Of a stretch of 64,000 nt of DNA, positions 33,816 through 44,567 are shown in pieces. This DNA is from Guyparkeria hydrothermalis (lineage in GTDB: Bacteria > Pseudomonadota > Gammaproteobacteria > Halothiobacillales > Halothiobacillaceae), in assembly GCF_023555385.1 (NCBI RefSeq), contig NZ_JAJSED010000001.1:2152311-2216310 (forward strand), given 5' to 3'. The stretch's first letter is position 1. Each line of letters opens with the position of its first letter. The notes under the pieces are model-generated. The model searched no databases. It was not told the DNA's origin and saw only the letters and a list, made by a program, of their open reading frames with translations. The position numbers were made by a program, and so were the translations under genes.

Positions 33816-34967
33816 TCAGTCGTGCTGCGCGAGGTGGTCCTCGACCAGCGCCTGCGTACGGGCAGTGATCCAGCGTGCCGGTTCGGCCAGGGCCTGCTCC
33901 AGCGTGATCGAGCCGTCGCACAGGGCGCGGGCATCGGCAAGACCGAAGTCGGTCAGCTCCGCCTCGCTGCAGGCTATGTTGCCGGCGACAGCCACCACCG
34001 GCACGTCCAGCCGCCGTGCTCGGCCGACCACCTCGGCCACCACCTTGCCGCGCGAGGTCTGGCCGTCGATCTGCCCCTCGCCGGTAATCACCAGCTGCGA
34101 GGAGGCGATCGCCGCGTCCAGCTCGATCAGATCGGCAAGGTAGGCCGCACCCATGCGGGCCTTGCCGCCAAGGACGCAGCCCAGCGCGAATCCCAGGCCC
34201 CCGGCGGCACCTGCCCCCGGCGTATGGGCCGGGCAGTGCAGCCCGCCCGCGCTGTCGATTGCCTCCGCCAGTCGGCCAAGATGCGCATCCATGGCGGCGA
34301 TGTCGGTCTCGGCCAGCCCTTTCTGCGGACCGAACACGGCGCTGGCGCCGTGCGGGCCGGTCAGTGGGTTGTCGACATCGCTGAGCACCACGATCTCGAT
34401 GTTCTCCAGTCGCGGGTCGAGTCCGCTGGCGTCTACCCGAGCCAGCGAGGTGAGCCCCGCCGGTGTCGGCGGCAGATCGCGGCCGTCGGCATCGAGAAAG
34501 CGTGCGCCCAGCGCGGCGAGCATGCCCGCGCCGCCGTCGACGGTGCCACTGCCACCCAGACCGATCAGCAGTTGCTCCGCGCCTGCCTCGATGGCGATAC
34601 CCATCAACTCGCCCACGCCGCGACTGTCCAGCTGCCAGGGATCGCGCCGGTCCGCCGGCAGCAGGTCAAGCCCGCAGGCCGAGGCGACGTCGATTACCGC
34701 TCGCCGGTTGCGGGCATCGAAGCCCCAGCCGGCGGTGACGTGATCACCGCTCGGGCCGTGGACGCTCGACAGGTGCCACTCCCAGCCGAGCGTGTGCGTG
34801 ATCAGATCCGCGGTGCCCTCCCCGCCGTCGGCCATCGGCAGGGCACGGACCTGCGCCTTTGGGCAGGCGGCATGAACGCCGCGCGCCATGGCGTTGGCCA
34901 CGGCGGCGGCATCCAGGCTGCCCTTGAAGCTGTCCGGGCAGAGGACGACCGGCAACTCGTCAGACAA
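33816..34967 (-). CDS. Glycerate kinase (GlxK/GarK family)
   Basis: This 383-residue kinase phosphorylates D-glycerate, producing 2-phosphoglycerate in characterised GarK-type enzymes. Family marks are LCPDSFKGSLDA at the N-terminus, MADGGEGTADLI, the glycine-rich LIGLGGSGTVDGGAGML, and ITGEGQIDGQT. It overlaps the permease gene by 8 bp, so uptake and phosphorylation of glycerate are co-expressed. No glyoxylate carboligase or tartronate semialdehyde reductase gene is adjacent. Confidence 0.93.
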   Translation of the reverse strand: MSDELPVVLCPDSFKGSLDAAAVANAMARGVHAACPKAQVRALPMADGGEGTADLITHTLGWEWHLSSVHGPSGDHVTAGWGFDARNRRAVIDVASACGLDLLPADRRDPWQLDSRGVGELMGIAIEAGAEQLLIGLGGSGTVDGGAGMLAALGARFLDADGRDLPPTPAGLTSLARVDASGLDPRLENIEIVVLSDVDNPLTGPHGASAVFGPQKGLAETDIAAMDAHLGRLAEAIDSAGGLHCPAHTPGAGAAGGLGFALGCVLGGKARMGAAYLADLIELDAAIASSQLVITGEGQIDGQTSRGKVVAEVVGRARRLDVPVVAVAGNIACSEAELTDFGLADARALCDGSITLEQALAEPARWITARTQALVEDHLAQHD

Positions 34968-36321
34968 GAATCAGCCCCAGCAGGTAGATGGTGATGATCG
35001 CGCTGATGCCCTGCAGTAGGGTGGCGGTGGTAAATGCCTTGTAGGCCGTGGACACCTTCATGCGGCTGAACTGCGAGACCACCCAGAAGAAGCTGTCGTT
35101 GGCGTGCGAGACGGTCATCGCCCCGGCGCCGACGGCCATCACCGCGAGCACGCGGCCCATGTCCGAATCCAGGCCCAGGTCGGGCAGCAGCGGGGCGACC
35201 AGCGTCGAGGCGGTCACCAGGGCGACGGTCGAGGAGCCCTGCGCGGACTTCAACGCGGCGGCGATGATGAACGGCACCAGCAGCCCGAGGCCGAGCCCCG
35301 CGAGCGCGGTGCCCAGCTGGTCGCCCAGCGGGGTGGCGCGCAGCACGTTGCCGAACGCACCGCCGGCGCCGGTGATCAGGATGATCGGTGCGGCCAGCAG
35401 GATGCCGTCGACCGTGATCTGGTGGAAGCGGTCCTTGCGGTCATTGCCCTTGATCAGGCCGAAGGCGAACACCACGCCGATGGCGAGTGCGACGACCGGC
35501 TGGCCGAGGAAGATCAGGGTGGAGGCAAGCATGCCCGGTACGGCATCACGCGTGGCGAGGCTGGCGATCGAGCCCAGGCAGATCAGCGCGATCGGCGCGA
35601 TGATCGGCATGAACGAGGCCAGCGTCGACGGGCGGTGCGTCATGTCCGGTTCCGGCTCCTCGATCTCCTCGCCGACCGCCTCGCTGATCGGGTCCTGTTC
35701 GAGCAGTTCCTCGTCGTTGGCCTTCGAATAGCGGCCGGCCCACAGGGCGCCGACGATGGCAGTGACCGCGGCGACGATCAGGCCCACCAGGATCACCAGG
35801 CCGAGCGAGTCGGCAATGTCGAGGTTGGCTGCGGCCGCGATCGGTCCCGGGGTGGGCGGGACGAAGTTATGGGTGGCGAACAGGCCGGTTGCCAGCGCCA
35901 CGCTCATCGCGACCACCGAGATGCCGGTCTTCTTCGCCATGGCGTTCTTGAGCGAGTTGAGAATGACGTAGCCCGAGTCGCAGAACACCGGGATCGAGAC
36001 GATGTAGCCGATCAGCGAGACGGTGAAATTCGGGAAGCGGTCCGACAGCAGCCGGATGATCGACTCGGCCATGACGATGGCCGCGCCGCTGCGCTCGAGG
36101 ATCACGCCGATGATGGTGCCCAGCGCGATGACGATACCGATGTAGCCCAGCGTGCTGCCGAAGCCGTCGTTGATGAGGCTCACGGCTTCCTTGGGCGCAA
36201 TCCCGCCGGCCAGGGCCATCGCGAAGGCGGCCAGCAGCAGGGCCAGGAACGGGTGCATGCGCAGTTTCGCGGTCGCGAACACCAGCGCGATCACCACGAT
36301 GATCAGACTTGCGATAAGCAT
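34960..36321 (-). CDS. GntP-family permease (probable glycerate/gluconate importer)
   Basis: This 453-residue transporter has about 12-14 helices. GntP family features include an N-terminal LRMHPFLALLLAAFAMALAGG and a conserved HDSFFW-like segment near the end (SHANDSFFWVVSQFSRM). An acidic loop lies mid-protein (EELLEQDPISEAVGEEIEEPEPD). Overlap with glycerate kinase suggests D-glycerate as substrate, though gluconate cannot be excluded. AAGGAG stands upstream of ATG 36321. It is first in the two-gene operon. Confidence 0.88.
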   Translation of the reverse strand: MLIASLIIVVIALVFATAKLRMHPFLALLLAAFAMALAGGIAPKEAVSLINDGFGSTLGYIGIVIALGTIIGVILERSGAAIVMAESIIRLLSDRFPNFTVSLIGYIVSIPVFCDSGYVILNSLKNAMAKKTGISVVAMSVALATGLFATHNFVPPTPGPIAAAANLDIADSLGLVILVGLIVAAVTAIVGALWAGRYSKANDEELLEQDPISEAVGEEIEEPEPDMTHRPSTLASFMPIIAPIALICLGSIASLATRDAVPGMLASTLIFLGQPVVALAIGVVFAFGLIKGNDRKDRFHQITVDGILLAAPIILITGAGGAFGNVLRATPLGDQLGTALAGLGLGLLVPFIIAAALKSAQGSSTVALVTASTLVAPLLPDLGLDSDMGRVLAVMAVGAGAMTVSHANDSFFWVVSQFSRMKVSTAYKAFTTATLLQGISAIITIYLLGLILV

Positions 36322-36655
36322 GGCGCTCAGTCTCCTTGGTCGTTGTTCGGTTCTTGTTCCTTTCCGTTTGCCCTGCCGGCGAGGCGGGGCACGCGGCGAG
36401 TGTAGTCGGGCTTTTCCGGCACCGCGACACCGGGTTTGTCTGCTCGGCGTGCGATGGATTCCATGGCTAATGCTTTCAGGTGAGGCGGGAACTAATCGGG
36501 CTGGACCGCGTCAGGCTGTGGTGGGCGTGCCGGAAGCTCCAGAGGGTCCGGGCCGACCGTTCCCCGGCCGCCATGTCCGACCACCGTCCCGCCGGAACCG
36601 GTGGTTTCCCGATGTCGCAATCGCCCGCTGAGGCGGGAAAGGACGATAGTCAGCG
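36322..36655. other. Divergent intergenic region between the glycerate and glucan operons
   Basis: This 334-bp stretch has no supported gene. It must hold the promoters of both divergent operons. A TACACT on the minus strand (36404-36399) is a weak -10 candidate for the permease. A small hairpin, CCCGC-TGAG-GCGGG (36624-36637), lies in the leader just before the opgG ribosome site and could affect its translation. I see no clear operator or repeat. Confidence 0.6.
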
Positions 36656-38254
36656 ATGACGAAATTCAGTGTGACCCCGGGCGCATGCCCTCGAGCGGGC
36701 GCTTTTTCCCCGTCCCGTCACGTGTGTGCCGCGCTCTGTATGGTGCTGGGCCTGCTCCCGGCGCCGTCGGTGTTCGCCTTCGGTCTGGATCAGGTCGATG
36801 CCGTCGCCCGGACGCTTGCCAAGCGCGACTACGCGCCGCCTGCCACCACCCCGGAGGCACTGAGCCAGGTCGATGCGGATACCTTCGGCCAGATCCGCTA
36901 TAAGCACGGTTCGCGGCTGGACTGGGGCGGCTCCCCGTTTTCGGTTCAGCCGGTCTCGGCCGGCCATGTCTACCGTCACCCGGTGGAACTGTTCGAGGTC
37001 ATCGACGATCAGGTGCACCGGGTGCCGTTTACCAAGTCGGACTTCCACTGGCCCAACGAGTCGTTTGCCCGCAAGGTGCCGGCCGACCTGGGTTTCGCCG
37101 GCTTCGGGATCCGTTATCCCCTGCAGCGTCCGGATGCGCCTGAGACGGTCGTTCGCTTCCTGGGCGGCGCCTTGTTCCGTGCGGTGGCCCATGAGCAGGT
37201 GATGGGCGCTCACGCCCGGGGTCTGGCCATCGACACCGGCCTGCCTGCCGGCGAGGAATTCCCGGCATTCCGCCGATTCTGGCTGGTTCGCCCTGATCCG
37301 GGGGCGCGCCGCATGACCGTGTACGCCCTGATGGACAGCGAGTCGCTGACCGGGGCCTACCGCTTCGTCATCGAGCCGGGAGCCGATCAGACGATCATCC
37401 GGGTAAAGGCCCGGCTGCATGCCCGCCGCCCCGTCGACCGGCTGGGCCTGGCCCCGATCTCGTCGATGTACTTCTACGGCCAGAACGAACGGCCGGATGC
37501 GTCGCACTGGCGGCCGGCCGTGTTCAGTTCCAGCGGCCTGCTCATCCACGAGGGAGAGGGCGGCTGGTTGTACCGGCCGCTGCGAAACCCGCGCGAGTTG
37601 CGCCTGGACCAGTTCCCTGCCGACGGCGTGCGAGGTTTCGGGCTGATGCAACGCGATACCCGCTTCGGCTCGTTCGAGGATCCCGTGGGCCGCTTCGAGA
37701 AACGGCCGTCCGTGTGGGTGACGCCTCAGGCGGGTTTCGGTGGCGGCACCCTCGACCTGGTACAGCTGCCGGTGGACAGCGACCGCCACGAGAACCAGGT
37801 GGTCTTCTTCGAGCCGCATGAAAAGCTCAAGCCGGGCGCGCCGATCGCCTTCGCCTACGACGTCAGCTTCGGGCACCGTGATGCGGTGACCGAGCAGATC
37901 GCCCAGGTGCGAGGCGTTCTCATTGGTGTCGAGGGGCCCGACAAGCAGGGTGGCGGGCCGTCGGATCCCGCGTATCGCGTCAACGTGGATTACACCGGCG
38001 GTGCGCTGTCGTCCCTGCCCAACAACGCACCGGTGGTCGCCTCGATTTCCGGTCAAGAGTCGGTTCGCGTGCTCGAGCAGTCCGTGGCCCCGTTGCCGGA
38101 GGGTGGTTGGCGGCTGTCGATGCTGCTGCAGCCGACGGGTCAGCAGCCACTGAAGGTGCGTGCTTCCCTTGCGCTCGACGGCAAGACCATTTCCGAAAGC
38201 TGGCAGGACACGCTGCCCGGCCAGGTGGCCAGCTATCTGGAGGAAGGAAAATGA
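36656..38254 (+). CDS. opgG: Periplasmic glucan biosynthesis protein OpgG (MdoG)
   Basis: This 532-residue protein has a signal peptide (ALCMVLGLLPAPSVFA, cleaved near residue 41). It has the OpgG two-domain beta-sandwich. Conserved segments include LAKRDYAPP, QIRYKHGSRLDW, AHARGLAIDTGLPAGEEFPAFRRFW, RGFGLMQRDTRFGSFED and RPSVWV. OpgG acts with OpgH in making branched osmoregulated periplasmic glucans; in E. coli it is recently described as a glucan hydrolase. It is first in a four-gene operon, and its stop overlaps the next small ORF (ATGA) behind GGAGGAAGG. Confidence 0.95.
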   Translation: MTKFSVTPGACPRAGAFSPSRHVCAALCMVLGLLPAPSVFAFGLDQVDAVARTLAKRDYAPPATTPEALSQVDADTFGQIRYKHGSRLDWGGSPFSVQPVSAGHVYRHPVELFEVIDDQVHRVPFTKSDFHWPNESFARKVPADLGFAGFGIRYPLQRPDAPETVVRFLGGALFRAVAHEQVMGAHARGLAIDTGLPAGEEFPAFRRFWLVRPDPGARRMTVYALMDSESLTGAYRFVIEPGADQTIIRVKARLHARRPVDRLGLAPISSMYFYGQNERPDASHWRPAVFSSSGLLIHEGEGGWLYRPLRNPRELRLDQFPADGVRGFGLMQRDTRFGSFEDPVGRFEKRPSVWVTPQAGFGGGTLDLVQLPVDSDRHENQVVFFEPHEKLKPGAPIAFAYDVSFGHRDAVTEQIAQVRGVLIGVEGPDKQGGGPSDPAYRVNVDYTGGALSSLPNNAPVVASISGQESVRVLEQSVAPLPEGGWRLSMLLQPTGQQPLKVRASLALDGKTISESWQDTLPGQVASYLEEGK

Positions 38255-38535
38255 CCGAGGCTCGACGTCCGCATGGCGATACCCCCGTTGTGGGGCATGA
38301 CGTGTGCGCGGCACTGCGTCGCTATGGACGTGCGGTGGCGCACGAGGTCTCGCTGACGGGCCGGCCGGTGGAGGCCGGGGCGCTGGTGCCGACCCGGGCG
38401 GCGGCCGATGCGCGCCTGGACGAATCACTCCGCCGGCTGGTGGAGGCGCCGCGCCGCAGCGGTCGGCCGATCCATCGGGCCTCGCTCGGCTACGCCAACT
38501 CGGTTGCTTCCGACGCGGGCAGGGGCGAGTCGTGA
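38251..38535 (+). CDS. 94-residue unknown protein between opgG and opgH
   Basis: This is a small basic soluble protein with an excellent ribosome site (GGAGGAAGG, 4 bp before ATG 38251) and 4-bp overlaps with both neighbours, which strongly supports translation. It has no signal peptide or membrane helix. It is rich in Arg and Ala, with VCAALRRYGRAVAHEVS and RLDESLRRLVEAPRR segments likely helical. I recognise no family. It occupies the place where longer OpgH proteins carry an N-terminal cytoplasmic region, so it may be a detached version of that region or an unrelated accessory. Confidence 0.75.
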   Translation: MTEARRPHGDTPVVGHDVCAALRRYGRAVAHEVSLTGRPVEAGALVPTRAAADARLDESLRRLVEAPRRSGRPIHRASLGYANSVASDAGRGES

Positions 38536-40658
38536 TCGACGCCTGGCGCCGGACGCTCTTTCTGCTGTTGGTGCTCGCCCAGACGGCGGCGGGCACCTGG
38601 GGCATGATCTGGGTGCTGCCTTACCACGGCACGCGTCCCGTGGAGATCGCCATTCTCGCGACCTTCATTCCCCTCTATACCTTCATCACGGCCGGTAGCT
38701 GGATGGCGATCTTCGGCTTCCTCATGCGTCGGGTGTCGGGACGGGGAGACCGGCATGGCCTGATGCGGCGCTACGCAGACCAATGGCCGCAGGCCCCGCT
38801 CGCCTCGACCGCGGTGATCATGCCGATCTACCACGAGGACGTCGATCGGGTATACCAGGGGCTGCGGGCCACCTTGATCTCGCTACTCGAGACCGGCGAG
38901 AGCGACCCGTTCGAATTCTTCCTGCTCTCCGACAGTCGCGACCCGGAGATCTGGCTTGCCGAACAGGCGGCATGGCGGTCGCTGGTGGACGAGTTCGGGC
39001 TGGAGGGGCAGCTTCACTACCGTCGTCGACGCGTCAATCTCAAGGCGAAGACCGGCAACGTCTCCGACTTTCTGCGCCGCTGGGGGAGCGATTTCCGTTA
39101 CTTCGTGGTCCTCGATGCCGACAGCGTCATGTCGGGGGAGGCCCTGACGACACTGGTGCGGCTGATGGAGTGCGACAGCCGGGTCGGCATGATCCAGACG
39201 GTGCCGCGGCTGTTCAATGCCCGTTCGGCCTTCGCCCGGATGCAGCAGTTCGTCACCCACCTGTACGGGCCGCTGTTCACCGACGGGCTGGCGGCGCTGC
39301 AGCGTTCGGAGGCGGTCTTCTGGGGACACAACGCCATCATCCGCACCGAGCCGTTCATGCGCCACTGCGGCCTGCCCCGCATGCGTGGGGTGGGGCTGTG
39401 GCGCGGCGCGGTGCTCAGCCACGATTTCCTCGAGGCATCCCTGATGTCACGCGCCGGCTACCAGGTCTGGCTGGAGACCGGCATACCGGGCAGCTTCGAG
39501 GAGTCGCCGCCGTCGCTGGACGACGAGCTGATCCGGGATCGCCGCTGGTCCAAGGGCAACCTGCAGCATCTGCGCCACCTGCTGGCCGAGCCGGGACTGC
39601 GAGTAGCCCATCGTTTCGCCCTGCTCAACGGCATCTTTGCCTATGTCGCCTCGCCGGTCTGGTTCCTGTTTCTGGTATTCACCACGATCGAGGTGGCCCG
39701 CTTCAAGCTGGGCGACATCGACTATTTCCCCGACCCGGACGCGCTGTATCCCGCCTGGCCGCAATGGCATCCCGAGTGGGCGCTGCTGCTGGTCACGAGC
39801 ACGTTGGTGACGCTGTTTCTGCCCAAGGTCCTGGCCGTGCTGGAAGTGCTTATCTTCGACCGGGAACGCCTGCGGGGATTTGGTAGCGCGCCGCGATTGG
39901 TGCAGGGATTCTTCCTGGAAAACCTCTTTTCGGTCCTGCTCGCGCCGGTGCGGATGCTGGCCCACAGCATCTTCGTCGTCACCGCGTTGTTGAACGTGAC
40001 GGTGCGCTGGGCTGGGCAGAACCGCGGCAACGAACTTTCCTGGCGCACGGCGATGGCCCGCCACGTGCCGGGGGCGGTGCTGTCGCTCGCCTGGACGGGG
40101 GGCGCGTATCTCATCGATCCCTACTTCTTCTTCTGGACCCTGCCGATCACCGTGCCGTTGGTGCTGGCGGTGCCGGTCACGGTCGGGCTATCTCGCTTCA
40201 CGCTTGGTCAACGCTGGCGTCGCAAGGGGATCTGGTTGACGCCACCCGAGGCCGGCCGTGACGACCCGGTGCTGGAGCGTTTCCAGCCGGATGCCGTTGC
40301 GCCCCGGCCGGGTGGGGAGTCCGGCTGGCTGCTGTGGACGCTGCTCGACCCGACGCAATGGCGCCAGGCCGCGGCTCATGCGCCGCGACGCGGTGGGCTG
40401 GCCCGACGGGCTGCCCAGCGAGTGGCCGAAGATTGGATCACCGCTGGCCCGGACGGCATGCCGGGCCAGCGAGCCGCACGCGTGCTGGACGACATCGAGG
40501 CGATGCGGCGCGTGCACGAATACGCCTGGCGCGGCGAGGTCGCGGACCCATGGGGACGGCTGGCCGAGCGCTATGCCCGGCATGTCTGTACCGGGGCGGA
40601 GGCAGCGGTCGGAAGACCGGGGATATCAACTGACGAATCAGGAGGGTATGCATCATGA
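38532..40658 (+). CDS. opgH: Glucan biosynthesis glucosyltransferase OpgH (MdoH), short form
   Basis: This 708-residue membrane GT2 enzyme polymerises glucose from UDP-glucose and passes the glucan across the inner membrane. The catalytic core has IMPIYHEDVDRV, LLSDSRDP, the DxD of VVLDADSVMSG (about residues 194-196) and the acceptor motif RDRRW (about 335). Several helices follow. The start is GTG 38532 (GTGA overlap), and the first helix begins within ten residues. E. coli OpgH (847 residues) has about 140 cytoplasmic residues before its first helix; those are missing here. The frame is open upstream, but that stretch does not resemble OpgH. Confidence 0.93.
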   Translation: MIDAWRRTLFLLLVLAQTAAGTWGMIWVLPYHGTRPVEIAILATFIPLYTFITAGSWMAIFGFLMRRVSGRGDRHGLMRRYADQWPQAPLASTAVIMPIYHEDVDRVYQGLRATLISLLETGESDPFEFFLLSDSRDPEIWLAEQAAWRSLVDEFGLEGQLHYRRRRVNLKAKTGNVSDFLRRWGSDFRYFVVLDADSVMSGEALTTLVRLMECDSRVGMIQTVPRLFNARSAFARMQQFVTHLYGPLFTDGLAALQRSEAVFWGHNAIIRTEPFMRHCGLPRMRGVGLWRGAVLSHDFLEASLMSRAGYQVWLETGIPGSFEESPPSLDDELIRDRRWSKGNLQHLRHLLAEPGLRVAHRFALLNGIFAYVASPVWFLFLVFTTIEVARFKLGDIDYFPDPDALYPAWPQWHPEWALLLVTSTLVTLFLPKVLAVLEVLIFDRERLRGFGSAPRLVQGFFLENLFSVLLAPVRMLAHSIFVVTALLNVTVRWAGQNRGNELSWRTAMARHVPGAVLSLAWTGGAYLIDPYFFFWTLPITVPLVLAVPVTVGLSRFTLGQRWRRKGIWLTPPEAGRDDPVLERFQPDAVAPRPGGESGWLLWTLLDPTQWRQAAAHAPRRGGLARRAAQRVAEDWITAGPDGMPGQRAARVLDDIEAMRRVHEYAWRGEVADPWGRLAERYARHVCTGAEAAVGRPGISTDESGGYAS

Positions 40659-42286
40659 GTGACCACTCGATCCATCGGCCGGGGCGACGGGCCTGGCTAC
40701 GCGGCCTGCTTGCGATGGGCGTAGCAGCCGGCAGTGCCCGGTCGCTTAGCGCCATGGCCTCTGAGGCCGTCGATGCGAACACCGGCCTGGAACTGGGGCC
40801 GGCCGAGCCGTTCAGCTTCGAGTCGCTCATCCAGCGGGCGGAAAAGCTTGCCGCCGCCCCGTACGACCCGCCGCCGCGGCCGGCTCCGGAGGCAATCCAG
40901 TCGATCAACTACGATGCCGCCGGCAAGATCCATTACCGCCGCGACGTGGCGCTGTGGAAAGACGGCCCGTCGGTCTACCCGATCACCTTCCGCCCCCTGG
41001 GCGAGTACTTCCCCAAGCCGGTGGCCATGCATGTGGTGGCCGGCGGCGAGGCGCGAGCGGTTCGGTATCGTCCCGAGTATTTCGACATGCCGTCCGACAG
41101 CCCGCTGCGGGCCGTGCCCGAGGGGTCCTCGGGCATCGCGGGATTCTGGGTACACCGTTCCCGGCGGACACACGACTGGTTCGAGGAGGAGCCTTGGGCG
41201 ACTTTCCAGGGGGCGAGCTATTTCCGTGCCGTCTCCGAGACGGGGCAGGTGGGGATGTCCGCTCGCGGTATCGCGATAAACACGGCCGGTGAGCAGGAGG
41301 AGGAATTCCCCGATTTCCGCGCCTTCTGGTTCCAGCCGGCCACGAGCGAGGGGGACGCGGTGGTGGTCCACGCGCTCCTCGACGGGCCGTCGATCACCGG
41401 TGCCTACCGCATTGCCCTGCGCTCGCGCGGCGATACCGAGATGGAAATCGAAAAGCACCTGTTCGTGCGCAAGACCATTGACCAGCTGGGGATCGCGCCG
41501 CTGACATCGATGTACTGGTACACCGAGACCCCCAATGTGCATCTGCGAGGCTGGCGGCCCGAGGTGCACGATTCGGACACCCTGGCGATCTGGAACGGCA
41601 GCGGCGAGCATCTGGTCCGTCCGCTGGTCAACCCGGTTGCGCGCGGTTACTCCGCGTTCGCCGATCAGAACCCGCGCGGATTCGGCCTGTTGCAGCGCGA
41701 TCGGGCGTTCGTTCACTACCTCGACGGCGTCGGCTACGAGAAACGACCCTCCGTGTGGGTCGAGCCGCTCGAGGATTGGGGGGCAGGGCAGGTGACACTG
41801 GTCGAGTTGCCCACGAACGACGAGACCTTCGACAACATCATCGCCTTCTGGCAGCCACAGGGAGCGCAGCTGGCCGGGACGGCCCTGACGTATCGCTACC
41901 GGCTTTACTGGAGCGAAGAGCAGCCGTTCGACCCGGATCTTGCCAAGGCCGTCAGCCTGCGTGCCGGCCCGGGTGGCGATTTCGGGGTCGCCCGCGTCCC
42001 TGACACGGTGCGGCTGGTGATCGGCTGGGAAGGAGATCGGCTCGCATCACTCGACCCGGAGAACGCCACCTTCGAGGTCGAGGCGAGCCCGGTGGGCGAG
42101 ATCTCGAACGTCCGTGTCCGGCGCCTGCCGGGGCACGCCGACCGCTGGCAGGCCGAGTTCGACCTGCATGTCGCCCAGGATGACCCGGTGGAACTGAGCG
42201 GCAACCTGCTCGTCGACGGCGAACCGGTCGCCGAGAAGTGGCTGTACCAGTACCACCGGGAGGCGTTCCTCGAGGTGATGCCATAG
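40655..42286 (+). CDS. opgD: Glucan biosynthesis protein OpgD (MdoD), Tat-exported
   Basis: This 543-residue paralogue of OpgG has an N-terminal twin-arginine signal (P-G-R-R-A-W-L-R-G then a hydrophobic stretch), as in E. coli OpgD. Conserved segments are ARGIAINT, EEEFPDFRAFWF, LGIAPLTSMYW, NPRGFGLLQRDRAFVHY, KRPSVWVEPLEDWG and ETWLYQY-like EKWLYQY near the end. OpgD trims or controls the size of periplasmic glucans in E. coli. It is last in the operon, with ATGA overlap to opgH and AGGAGG upstream. OpgG, OpgH and OpgD in one operon differs from the separate opgD locus of E. coli. Confidence 0.94.
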   Translation: MSDHSIHRPGRRAWLRGLLAMGVAAGSARSLSAMASEAVDANTGLELGPAEPFSFESLIQRAEKLAAAPYDPPPRPAPEAIQSINYDAAGKIHYRRDVALWKDGPSVYPITFRPLGEYFPKPVAMHVVAGGEARAVRYRPEYFDMPSDSPLRAVPEGSSGIAGFWVHRSRRTHDWFEEEPWATFQGASYFRAVSETGQVGMSARGIAINTAGEQEEEFPDFRAFWFQPATSEGDAVVVHALLDGPSITGAYRIALRSRGDTEMEIEKHLFVRKTIDQLGIAPLTSMYWYTETPNVHLRGWRPEVHDSDTLAIWNGSGEHLVRPLVNPVARGYSAFADQNPRGFGLLQRDRAFVHYLDGVGYEKRPSVWVEPLEDWGAGQVTLVELPTNDETFDNIIAFWQPQGAQLAGTALTYRYRLYWSEEQPFDPDLAKAVSLRAGPGGDFGVARVPDTVRLVIGWEGDRLASLDPENATFEVEASPVGEISNVRVRRLPGHADRWQAEFDLHVAQDDPVELSGNLLVDGEPVAEKWLYQYHREAFLEVMP

Positions 42287-42383
42287 CGGCTCACCCACGA
42301 GGGGCAGCGCTCCCGAGGGGAACGACCGCAATGCCTGTTTTGGGGCGGGGCAGTCCGCTGAGGGCCAGCGCGACCGAAGGGTG

Positions 42384-42460
42384 TGGTGGGCCCAACAGGA
42401 CTCGAACCTGTGACCAAGCGATTATGAGTCGCCTGCTCTAACCAACTGAGCTATGGGCCC
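42384..42460 (-). tRNA. tRNA-Ile (anticodon CAU, lysidine-modified)
   Basis: This 77-nt cloverleaf with encoded CCA has the acceptor GGGCCCA / TGGGCCC and the D-arm AGCTCAGTTGGTTAGAGC. The anticodon stem-loop is GGCGA-CTCATAA-TCGCT with anticodon CAT, and the T-arm is ACAGG-TTCGAGT-CCTGT. A CAU anticodon with the tRNA-Ile2 body, as in E. coli ileX, indicates a C34 converted to lysidine by TilS to read AUA. In E. coli ileX also lies close to rpoD. Confidence 0.95.
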
Positions 42461-42481
42461 CGGGCAGCGGTGCAACCGCGA

Positions 42482-42502
42482 GGGCCGGCGAGGAGCCGGC
42501 CC
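42482..42502 (-). terminator. Hairpin between rpoD and tRNA-Ile
   Basis: A perfect 8-bp stem GGGCCGGC / GCCGGCCC closes a 5-nt loop 7 bp after the rpoD stop. No T tract follows, so termination is doubtful. Read-through into the tRNA or protection of the rpoD mRNA 3' end are alternatives. Confidence 0.5.
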
Positions 42503-42509
42503 GGGGATT

Positions 42510-44321
<1,812 letters not shown>

Positions 44322-44503
44322 CGGCGTGGAACCTGCTCCGGCAATTCGATGAAAAACGTCTGGGGTCGCGCCGCGGGCTGGCGGGCGCCATGTCGTTGGA
44401 TTCTGGCGGCGCGAGGAGACGTCCGGGTCTCGCGCGGGATATCCCGAATGGCCGGTCGATCGGACGGGCTGACGGTTCGGGCGTTCCCGTTGGGGAACAA
44501 GAA

Positions 44504-44532
44504 ATTATAACGTGCGGGCGGCCTTTCGTCCA
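44504..44532 (-). promoter_or_regulatory. Candidate rpoD promoter
   Basis: On the minus strand a perfect TATAAT (44509-44504) lies 17 bp from TGGACG (44532-44527), which matches the -35 at 4 of 6 positions. It is in the 246-bp gap between dnaG and rpoD and gives a leader of about 180 nt. I see no other stretch of note in that gap. Confidence 0.6.
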
Positions 44533-44567
44533 TGTGTGGCGCCAGCCGCGCGGCACCACCGGGGTGT

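Noticed and set aside
38304-38531. The in-frame upstream part of the opgH frame as an N-terminal domain
   Set aside because: The Gly/Arg-rich translation does not resemble OpgH, and the overlapping 94-residue ORF in another frame has the strong ribosome site.
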